Shown here piece by piece: positions 11,303 through 25,463 of a DNA stretch of 64,000 bases; the stretch's first letter is position 1, and each line of letters starts with the position of its first letter. Position numbers and translations under genes: made by a program. The notes below the pieces were generated by a model. It saw only the letters and a program-made list of their open reading frames with translations, did not search any database and was not told where the DNA came from. Source of the stretch: Entrophospora sp. SA101 (taxonomy: Eukaryota > Glomeromycota > Glomeromycetes > Entrophosporales > Entrophosporaceae); NCBI GenBank assembly GCA_958430865.1, contig CAUDNR010002458.1:23678-87677 (forward strand), written 5' to 3'.

Positions 11303-14061
11303 TCACCATTCTTTTACTAATTCAAGCGCATTTTCTAAATTTAAATTTGAATTAGGATTTGGTGTATTAATTTCTTCCTCATCTTCTTCCTCTATTTCTT
11401 CTTCTAAATCATCATCTGTTAAAATATCTGGTCCCTTTTCTAATCTTTTAACAAAAGAGTCAACATTATTAAACACACCCTTCTTATAAAACTCTTCACA
11501 ATGTCCACATCTATTATGTAATTTATTATAGCAATTTGCATGGTACCCATGTCCGCATATTAATATTATTCCTTCATCATTTTCAAAAGGTTTTTTGCAA
11601 TGGTCACATAATTCAGGATTTGGTGGAAAAGAAGTATGATAACCAGCAGGAAGGGACCTTATATCTACGTGTGCATTTAAAGTGGGCAATTTATAAGTAT
11701 TATTTTTAACCTTTTTTGCTATATTGTTATGCTTAATATTATTATAAATTGAATGAAAGTATTCTAATAAAAAGAAACTTGTTTTTGTAGTCAGCTCTTC
11801 CAACATAGGTTCGCTATAAGGATAATGATGATATTTTTTAAATTGATTTATGAATGTTTGATCATGAAGATCAAGAAGATACGCTTGATTAATTATTGCT
11901 TCAGGTGAATGTAAAGAAGTTGTATTATTCCTTATTTGGCTATGGATGTTTTCTACATAGTAGTCATTAAAATTAACTAAATGTGATTCTATAACCCTAC
12001 TAAATATATGGCCATTATCTTTCCAATAATAATAGTCGGACAAAAAGGCTAAAGGAGCTTTATTGTAATTTTTTCTTTTCCACCTTAAAGCCAAAGTCCA
12101 AATACGAAAGAGTGTTTCAAAGTATTCATTAAAAGAACCTGACCTGAACAAAATTGCATATATATCCAATGTAGCAGGTATTATATTATCTAACAAGTCT
12201 ATCATTAATCTATATTCTAAATTTTTACATGTATTGGGAAATTTATTCATAATAACATTCGCAATTTTTTTCCACCCTTTACTTGCAAGATCTAATAGGA
12301 GGTTAATCCTCCAAGGCTTTGGTTTTTTTGCTAGGATTTTTCTTGACCCAAAAACGTAATGAAATAATTGATTAAAGAACTCCCAATGTATTATAATTAT
12401 ATATTCTCTTGAATTTAAAGATACATGTAGAGGACCAATCAATGGTACAAAATTTTTAATAATCTTATATTCATCGCAAACACTCTGACTTTGTTCTTGA
12501 TTATTTATTTTTGTAATTGCCTTTCTTATAAACAGCTGTCCAGGCCAATCTGCTGATATAGCAATTATATTGTTCTTCAAATACTTTGAAATATTTTCGA
12601 TTTTTATCAATGATAAAAGGACATCAACATAATCATTTAAAGAATGCAGATTTTTTTGTTGTACATTGACAATACGAACTTCTTTCATGGATCTATCTTG
12701 ATGTCTTTCTAAGATTAATGGATTATAAAAATGAATGGTGAGAGACTCAATCCTATTTGATTCTTCTACATTTAAATTATTTGAAACCCATGTTGCTTTA
12801 CGTGTGTTATAACTAATATCAAATATTCCTTTAAAGTCATTTAATAAATGATAGTTTATTCTTTGAGCCTCAATATTATTAGAATTATGAATGTAGACTC
12901 CATTATAAATCGCAGGAACTGCTTGACATTGCTTTATCATTTTAGAAACTGATGTTGCCATATGGTGGGCTGTAGAAAGAGTGGTAGTATTTGGTCTTCT
13001 CCATCCATGAATGGAATGATAATCATCAATATTAAAGCAAAATAATAAATGACTCTAAAAGGAATGTATATATTAATAATTTATTCTATTTATATTAAAA
13101 TTTAAGAATAGAAACTGATATTACTTACATATTCACCAAAATTTTCATTTATTTTTTGTGGATGTTTTAAAGCAAGATCTTTTTTATAATTTTCAATTGT
13201 TTTATAACATGTTGTGATTCCCATATTTGCAAGTGTATCAATGGCTGTGCAACTTGCACCTGCTCCAACAAGGTAAATACCAAGATCAAGCTTTAAGGAA
13301 TTGGTAAATTTGTTACGTAAACCTACTAACAAATAACAAAATACTACAATAGATCTTTTTGCTGCTTCTTTATTGCTTTCTGTCCTTTTGTCTGGAATTA
13401 TGGCATCAGTCATTTCTTCAAAAAAACCTTGGAGTCTTGGATCACTTTGTTCAATCATGTCGGAAAATTTTGATGGATCTGACTCTATGCCCTTTTTAAA
13501 TTTTCTTTGCTGTTTGTAAAGAACTTTACTCAACAGTTTTATTTTTGTTGCAAATGAATCATTTCCTGTTTCTATATCAATACCATCATCAATAATATTT
13601 GTGTCTAAGTTATCATCAACATCATTATTATTTTCAGCAACATAATATGAATTTTCTTCAATTAGCAATTGCAAATTATTAATATGATCCATTATACTTT
13701 TAAAATCATCTTTGGATACAATAACATTATTCTCAATAGAATTTATTTTAATTTTAGACCAATCTAAGTTATCTTTTTGTTTATTAGTTATAGCATTAAT
13801 TGAAGATTCACCAACCAAACCACCTTCGGCCAATTTTTTATTATTTGTGTTTTTCTTATACTTCTCATGTCTGTCTGGCTCAACTATATTTAAATAATGT
13901 ATCCTGTAGCATAATTGATCATCTTTTTTTAAAAATCCATATTCATTATTTACATCTTTAAGTCTAATTTTATTAATAGTATAATCAGTTAACTTTCTGA
14001 ATTCATTATTGGTGTTAGTACAGCCAGGTATAACACATGGACCACAATTTTTTGGAGGCAT
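11303..14061 (-). CDS. Unfamiliar multicopy family: zinc-binding N terminus, RING-H2-like C terminus
   Basis: Two exons, 14061-13129 and 13054-11303, joined by a 74-base GTAAGT...AG intron in phase 0, encode 894 residues. The N terminus has C-x4-C-x36-C-x3-H (CVIPGC ... CYRIH), spaced like a THAP or similar zinc finger. Residues 321-327 are DDYHSIH, followed by RRPNTTTLSTAHHMAT. Residues about 477-491 are ISADWPGQLFIRKAI, then PLIGPLHVSLNSRE. Residues 794-830 form C-x2-C-x13-C-x-H-x2-H-x2-C-x7-C-x2-C (around CGHGYH), a compact RING-H2 pattern. An acidic tail follows. Two decayed relatives lie at 28254-29335 and 44598-46640 and keep DDYHSIH, IADWP and CGHGYH. Function is not known to me. Conserved acidic residues and the repetitive distribution would fit a transposase-like enzyme, but I found no terminal inverted repeats. 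An expanded host gene family is the alternative. Confidence 0.8.
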
Positions 14062-14267
14062 TTTTGATTTTAATGAATTTGTTCAATTTAGTTTTTAAGT
14101 TTAAGAGAATATTTGTATTTCTGATAAATAATTTAAGAGAATATTTGTATGTATTTCCAATAAATAATTTAAGAAAATATTTTTGAAAAAATCTTTCAGG
14201 TTGGAGTTTTCTCTATTTATATATTTTTAATTATTTATTCATTCAAGTTGACAAAGACCATATTAAA
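14062..14267. repeat. Short direct repeats upstream of the RING-like gene
   Basis: Three copies of TTTAAGAGAATATTTGTAT or a close variant occur between about 14100 and 14185, separated by AATAAATAA spacers. They lie within the presumed promoter region of the minus-strand gene. Confidence 0.55.
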
Positions 14268-14640
14268 ATGTTTCATTGACATGAATGAAGAAAGAAAACA
14301 GACATGAGTTTTGATACTAGTATATTTTTAAATCCTTTATTCCGTACAAAAATGTTTCATTGACATGAATGAAGAAAAAAAATGGAAAAAGAATGTGAGT
14401 TTTGATACCAGCAAATTTTTAAATCCTTTATTCCATACAAAAATGTTTCATTGACATGAATGAAGAAAGAAAACAGAAAAGGAACGCGAGTTTTGATACC
14501 AGTATATTTTTAAATCTTTTATTCCATACAAAAATGTTTCATTGAAATGAATGAAAAAAGAATACAGGTTTTGGTTATCAACATTGAATTCTTTATTCCG
14601 TACAAAAAAAACAGGAGTTTTGATTATCAGCATTGCATAT
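14268..14640. repeat. Tandem array, 84-91 base unit
   Basis: Copies of ATGTTTCATTGACATGAATG start at 14268, 14352, 14443 and (one change) 14534, giving spacings of 84, 91 and 91. A fifth partial unit follows to about 14640. Each unit also holds GAGTTTTGATACCAG and a TTTATTCCRTACAAAAATG end. The array is non-coding and lies about 200 bases upstream of the RING-like gene start. Confidence 0.85.
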
Positions 14641-14896
14641 TTTTAATTTAACAAAAAGACAAGGTGATTTTGTAAACTATAAACCTCTAATTTTTTTAAA
14701 AATTTTAATTATGAAAAAGAGTCAAATTGACAAAGAAAAAAAATAACTTTGGTTATGTCTGTCTGTGTATTATTATTTTCTTTATTCAATACAACGAAAC
14801 GTATGTAACACATAATAAAATGTTGATTGTGATACAATGTGATAATTGCGAATGTCGATCAATATCAAACTTCTACTATGCTAAACTGAACCAAAC

Positions 14897-17800
14897 CGTT
14901 CCCATCCCATCCCATCCCATCTCAATCCCATCCAACCCATATCCCAACCCATGTCCCATATCCCATATCCCATTGATAGAATTAACAAAATATGTGTATA
15001 TTTATTAATAAAAAATTTTGTCATTTATAAAAATTATTAAAACCATAAAAACAATTCAAAAGAGAAATAATTCTGTAATTACAACAGAAAACAATCATTA
15101 ATCAAAATTATGATTATCTAACAATTCATCAATGTCAAAATTTGTATCTCCATGATCAATATCATTTTCTTCATAAATTTCATTTGATAAAATATTATTA
15201 TTAGACAATAAACTTGAATTCAAATCAATGCTTTCAGTAATAATTAAATGGCCATCATTAACACCATCCAAATTTATAACCTCTTCATCACAATTATCAT
15301 CAAGGTGACTAACATCTTCAAGATTATCATCTTGTCCAAAAAGATCATTTCCATTGGTAATTGATAAAGCAATTCGGTTAAATGTTTCAACTGAAATTTC
15401 TTCATTTAAGTATTTCAACTCATCTTTTGCATTTGTTACAAGATAAGAATGAATTTGTGCTATTGATTGCAACCTTTCAATGTTAATTCTGTTGTAAAAA
15501 AAAATTATATTTCAATGTTTTGCATTTAAAAGCTATAATAAATATAAATATATTAAATTCTTCTTTTTCCTAAGTACCATCCCAATACAGAAAATACTCT
15601 TTCACATGCCCCATTATGAGGAACTATGGAATGTAATTTTAAAGCAAGTGCAATCCTCATTTTTTTTAAGTTCTAAAGAGGTCCACCAATTTATAGGAGT
15701 ATTAATACCATCTAAATAAATTTCATTGAATGGTTCTTCAAAATTTCTATATAGACTTAACTGTACTAACAAAAGATCAGAGCTTGTTTTACCACCACCT
15801 TGATTTTTCCAAATACTAAGTGCAGTTTTTGATACATTTCTGAAAAAAAAAAGATGAGTTATAAATATCATTAAAAGAAAAAATTTGAAAATAAAAAAAT
15901 TGTTATACATACCACAATACTTAGGGTTTAAGAAAAATGCTAACATATAAATATCAATATCAAATTCACTTCACCTTTTATTAAATATTGCAATACATGA
16001 ATGTTTAAGATCTGCATTTTGAATAGGAATTTTTGATATTTCACTTGCTAATTTTATCAATTCTAAAAAACAATCAGATAAAGTAGTTGTTGAAAATTCA
16101 AGATCCTTTGTTGCACATTTTGCTGGACCAATTATTACTTTTAATTGTTCAACATCATGCCAAAATTCACGATTTTGAAGGATAACCTTTGATGGCATTT
16201 GCATTTACAAAGATTTCAGTTGTTCTTCAACCACCTTTAATTATGAGTGTTAGATCATTTTATAATTTATAAAAAAATAAAAGATAAATTTAAATACTTG
16301 CAAATTTAATATTTCACAAACATCCCAAGATGTGCTCCAACGAGTCTTCACTGATGATTTTAAATTCCCACCAAATACTAATGAATTGATTATTTCTTCA
16401 CGTAATGCAGCTCCAGTACAATGTGATTTATGAAAAAAGGAAACAATCTTTTGACATTTTTTTAAAGTTTTTTTAGCCCAATCTAATGATGTAATATCTT
16501 TTGTAACAAGATTTATATGATGAGCAATACATCTTACTGGCAAAATATGTTTATAATTAGATACAATCCTTCTTTTTGCTGCTATCATTGCTGATTCAGC
16601 ATCAGAAACAATTGCAGCGATTTTTTCTTTTCCAATATTATCAATTATTCTTAACAATTGTTCTTCGTTGAATTGAGCTGTATGCCTGTCACTTGAAAAA
16701 TCATTAATTGAGTATATAAATTGGTGACGAGCTGGAGTAATAATTACAAAAGCATATATACTTTGACCAAGAGGACTTGTCCAAGAATCAATACCTTTCA
16801 AGAATGATCAAATAATTTTTATTATTACATAAATAATTAATAATTAAAATTTACATTAATAAATTTTACTAAAAATAATTTACATTAATTAATGATTAAA
16901 TTTACATTAATGAATTTTACTTAAAATAATTACATTAATTACCTAAAGTTAAATTTTTGGAATCTCGCACCTCTTTTTCTATCTTTAAGGTTATGTTGGC
17001 AATCTCAGAATCTAACAGATGATTAGACAAGGTGGTATGTTTTGGAGGTTCATAACCACTGCATAAAGTTTTTTTAAATCTGCAACACTAAAGGGGATCC
17101 CACAACACACAAAAAAACAAACCATTGCTTGATTTGCTCTTGAAATTTTTGGTGCATCTATTCTATCACTGTCAAAATAAGAACAAAGATCCATATTATT
17201 TCCAATATTTCCACTTTGCCTTTTATTTGCAGAGTATGTATTATCATCTGATTTAATTGATCTTAAATATTTTAATTTTACTTCTTTACTAACTAATGGG
17301 CATTTCAGAGCCAAATGCCCTTTCAATTCAGAAGGTTTACCATGTTTCCATGACTTAAAGCAAAATTTACATTGTGCTGACAGGTGAGAGTCATGTGGAA
17401 TTTCTATTGCATTAAAATAATTCCATACTGGATCTCTAGCTTTACCTCCTTGTCTGGAATTTCCAGTACTTGTATTAATTTCATAAATTGATAAATTGTC
17501 TGTTTCATCATCCTATTTATCAAACATGATTTAGTAATAAATTTTCTATAAAAACAAACAATTATTTTTTAAAAAAAAAAATTAATTCACCATTGTAAAG
17601 AATTGTGAAGAATTCAAAAATGAATTAAACAAACAAATACTTTATTTAATTGTGGTAAAAATATGTCATTCTTTATTCTTTTTAAAATAATTTATAATAC
17701 AAACAATCTCATCTGAATACTACTAAACATAATTAGCAAAAATACTTAATAAAATTAATTTGTTCGCCATTAATGTTTAGTTATTTTCTTTATTTGTACA

Positions 17801-18045
17801 TTGTACTCGTGATGAAAATGTAAATTGTTACAACCATCTTCAATTCGAATTATTATTTAATTTTATGACAAAAATATGATTGGTTAATTTGAGATGGGAT
17901 ATGGGGTATGGGATATGGAGTATGGGTTGGGATATGGGATATGGGTTGGGATATGGGTTGGGGATTGGGTGGGGATTTTACTAACCTCAAAGCCCCACCC
18001 ACCCATACCCAATGGGATTGGGTATTGTCCCATATCCCTTAGTAT
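14897..18045 (-). mobile_element. hAT transposon with CCCAT/GGGAT subterminal arrays
   Basis: A hAT transposase gene is bracketed by CCCAT-rich DNA on its left (14897-14975) and GGGAT/GGGTT-rich DNA on its right (17893-18045). The two arrays are reverse complements in composition and motif, as subterminal transposase-binding repeats often are. I could not fix the exact terminal inverted repeats or the 8-base target duplication, so the borders are approximate. Confidence 0.65.
15098..17593 (-). pseudogene. hAT-family transposase with BED finger, one frameshift
   Basis: Conserved pieces occur in the proper order on the minus strand. A BED-type finger comes first (DPVWNYF, QCKFCFKSW, LKGHLALKC, near 17300-17440). 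Next is PKISRANQAMVCFFVCCGIPF (near 17120). The DUF659-like segment follows (GIDSWTSPLGQSIYAFVI near 16790, DFSSDRHTA, then AAIVSDAESAM), then CIAHHINLVTKDI and RWSTSWDVCE. The C-terminal dimerisation part has NGACERVFSVLGWYLGKRR and IERLQSIAQIHSYL. An ATG followed directly by a GT donor at 17593-17591 may be a one-codon first exon. A T-run at about 17069-17075 (A-run on the coding strand) breaks the frame between VADLKK and LCSGYEPPKHTTLS. Adding one base would restore it. The remaining exon joins look intact, so the copy is young or the shift is a sequence error. Confidence 0.78.
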
Positions 18046-19392
18046 GGGCGGCAAGTATACTCAGAATTGTAAGTTATGCTCAAAAATGCAATAAAATTTG
18101 TATCAAGTGACCTTTTTTAATGGTGATACAAATTAAAAAAAATTTTTCATTTAAATATTTATGTATTAATATATATATATAATGTTATAACGTTGCTAAA
18201 AAAAAATTTCCTTCTTCATGTGAAGAAGCCAATGATCCTGCAGAGAGCATTCTTTGAGAGCTTTGCCCTCAAAGAATTTTTGGACACCACGCATTTTCCA
18301 TATTAAATAGATTAATTGTCATCTCTCATCTTTCCTTTTTTCTGATATAACTAGTGTATTATTGTTACATGCTTATACTATCTAATAATCTAATAAACCA
18401 TATTTACATATCTTTATTTACATTGTAAAAATCAAATCACAGGTACCATTGCAATTTTTTGGTCTATTTATATGTTTTGTAGTAATTTATTAGACTACTC
18501 AATAAATGCACCATTTGGCCACGAAATAGTCTATTTTATGAAAAATTACATCATTGTGCAAAAGGATGCTAGGATGTTTCGCATCCAACTATTCAAAAGA
18601 ATAATTCATCTTTGTTATTGCTAAATTTAGAAATGATTATCAAGCCTAGTCTAAATTTAGTAAAGATATTAGCAGCATTTCATCGCGAACATTGTAAACT
18701 TGTGCAACTTTGAGCCCTTCTAACTGCGTAATGCTGTGACATATCAACAAAATGAAATCGCAACTTTGTAGAGAAAGGTCTTAGCTTCAAAATTACGGCT
18801 TATTTTTTTGGTGTTACATTTTCATTTTTGGAGTTAGAGAAGGATCTACAAGGCCAATAAAAAGTTGTGGGACTAGGTGTCTCGCACTATACAAATTTAG
18901 AATGCATTCGCAGAAAAAGACCAACGTGTAACGTATCATCGCAGCGTCCCTGCATTTTATAAATTATAATTTTTTAAAAAAAATTGAGTAATGATTCGTG
19001 GCCATGATTTGAAATTTAATTAAGCCGAGGTCATGATCCAGCTGTTTTTACCAGCTGAAGTTTTAAAATTTTTGTCTATTTGAAAATGTCAATATTAGAT
19101 GATTTAAGATTGATTCAGCAATGTCCATACAGAATGTAAAATATTCGTCCTTTACACAGCACAATTTTCAAAAAACATTGGAAAATTAAATATTTGATGT
19201 ACACGAATGGATAGAAAAAATGGTGCCAAATTTTAATCTTACTTAATCAAAATTTTTATGTTTGTTGTACTCTTTTTTTGTTTTTTCTTTTTACAATTTA
19301 AAAAAGTTTTTTAATTCATTCATTGAAGAATCTTTGTAATACGAATTTCCTAAAAAAGAATTTACAATATACCCCAGGCTTTATTATTATAT
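18046..19392. other. No gene seen; probable repeat debris
   Basis: No ORF here resembles a gene. A small hairpin (TTCTTTGAG ... CTCAAAGAA) lies at about 18249-18280. The 18520-18960 part has more even base composition than its surroundings and may be an old repeat, but I cannot name it. Confidence 0.4.
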
Positions 19393-19678
19393 TTATCAGG
19401 TAGGTCCTATGTAATCACTGCCAGAAATAAACAAACTTATTTTTGCAACTTTATATTATAATCATGTGATACAATCAGTTTATCGTTTAATAATAAGAAA
19501 TATATTTGAATTAAAGAAAAAAAAATTTTTCTGCCAGTAATATGTCGGACCATCTAATAATTCATTCATCAGGTATATAGGTATCGGATACCTATAGGCA
19601 ATATCCTTTTTTTCACGTGCCCGAAGGACACGTGAAAAACATATTGACCTACAGATCAGGTCGATACCTACCTGATAA
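19393..19678. mobile_element. Possible small inverted-repeat element at the duplication edge
   Basis: TTATCAGGTAGGT at 19393-19405 is matched by its reverse complement ACCTACCTGATAA at 19666-19678. The interior holds nested palindromes (ATAGGTATCGGATACCTAT and TTTTCACGTG...CACGTGAAAA near 19571-19640). There is no target duplication, so element status is tentative. The same structure, with one altered left-end base, starts copy B. Confidence 0.4.
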
Positions 19679-21644
19679 CAAGAACTATTCCGGGACCCTA
19701 GTAGAAGTGGAAAAATTATATTAGATAGAATCATTTTAACCATATTTAGTATCTCATTTAATGAATAGACCAGACCAAAATTTGTTGGTCTCAATGGACC
19801 CGGTTTATATTTGATGATCCTACTATAATTGATGGATGAAGTTGCTGCGATGTGAATGAACTTTGCAATACTCGTTCAAAAAAAATTAGATCTGGTACAC
19901 TGTGGACAAATTTTGCCGTCACATTATGATTTGATATAACCATTTCTGTACTATTTACTAAGAAACAAAAAAAAATTTTTTATATTTGAAAATCATTGGC
20001 AGAATTTTCTTGAAAATATTTGGAGTTTTTCGGGAGATTCATGATATTTTACTGCAGTGACATCAGTTACAACGTACCCGTTAATGTGATGCATAAAGAT
20101 TACAAGATTGAAATCTGCTTGCTACAATCATAGGGCTCGTACAAGAACATTGCAGGCTGTGGCTTTTCTGTGATTGGCCATATTACTTGCAGAGTGAAAT
20201 TGTTTATAAAAATTCTATAAACCCAAATCAGGTAGCTTTTCTTGGAAAAAAAATTTTTCTACAAGGAGAAAAGAATATTAATTATTATTAATATTATTAT
20301 TATATTGTATATTCAAAGCCTTTAACAAAGCGATCAAGTGATGATTTAATAAACATTATTGGGGCACTTTGTGTAACTAGTTATTATCTTTGCGCAATCA
20401 ATGCCCCAGGTTAGAGAGAATTTGTTATCCATCAAAAAAATTTTTTGCCTAAAACATATTAACAATGAATGTAACAATGAAATTAAACTTTAAAAATTTT
20501 TACAAAATTTATTATGATTTATATTGAAAAAAACTTTCAATAATAAATGAATCATCATCATCATCTTATTAATTTACATTGTCAAAAAATCGTAAAGAAC
20601 CACGGGCCAACATAAATTACTGAATGTGATTAATCAAGATGAAGTAATCAAAGATGATAGAAACGAATTAATAAAAGAATTGAAGTTTATTGTGCATTGA
20701 TAATTTACAACATAACACAACATATATCTATCTATCTCGATATTTACGAAACTGCGAGTCTTATTGAATGATCATTTAAGGAAAAAAGGATGCGGGTGTT
20801 TATTTGTTTTAATTTTTCCTTTTAAAGATCAAAGGCTCTCAACAAAAAAAAAACGTGAGAATTCTAATTTATTTATATATATTGAACTATGAAGAAACAT
20901 CTTTGAGAATATGAACAGAAAAAAGTTTTCTTCTCCAAATATCGAATTGATAAGTTAAGGAATTCTTTAAAATGAATTAAGGTAATGATAATAATGATGA
21001 TAATAATTAGTTGCAATGTTTTATTACTAATTATTATTATTTTTTTCTTACCAAAGAACGTTAATAATATACATACGTATTTAAGTATGTATGCAAGGTA
21101 AATAAATATTCACATCTATGAAATTATCATCTTTGTTATCATTATTATAATAAAATAAAATGAAATAAAATAAAGTAAAATAAAATAAAACATATTTCAA
21201 CGGGTACAATTATAATTTTTATCGAAGTTGTTAATTTAATCACGTAAATTCTATAAAGTCCAGATTTAATTATTGTAATTTTTTTAAAAAAAAAATCATT
21301 AAAAATTATCTATAATCTATTTTTTTAGGTAAATCTTGGGTACGACAAATAAATAATCAATATATATATTATTATCTTTTTTCTCATTAAGATTATTATT
21401 ATAGGATAGATTTCTTTATTTTTTTTTTTTCGTATCATTATTATGTTTTTATTATATATTTTTCTTGATAAAATTTTAATCAAAATTCGTTGATTATATT
21501 GTGCACAAACAAATTTTTCGTCGTCGATTTTTCGTCAATATTTTATATGCGCGTAGAGAGATTGAAAAAAAAAATTTATGATTTTTTATTTTTATTTTTT
21601 TTTGATTCATTTATAAATATTTTTTTTTCCTGATTCTTTTTTAT
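19679..21644. other. Upstream DNA of PRP43, copy A, no gene seen
   Basis: Long AT-rich 5' flank of PRP43. It holds a five-base repeat run (AAAAT/GAAAT variants, about 21145-21190) and several T-runs near the gene. Open frames here have no conserved features. The same sequence precedes copy B. Confidence 0.4.

Positions 21645-25463
<3,819 letters not shown>

Noticed and set aside
14268..14640. CRISPR-like regular spacing
   Set aside because: The whole 84-91 base unit is repeated with no unique spacers, and the DNA is eukaryotic.
19480..19794. 104-codon minus-strand open frame, repeated at 31321-31635
   Set aside because: It overlaps nested palindromes and a possible mobile terminus. There is no conserved feature, and its repetition follows only from the segmental duplication.
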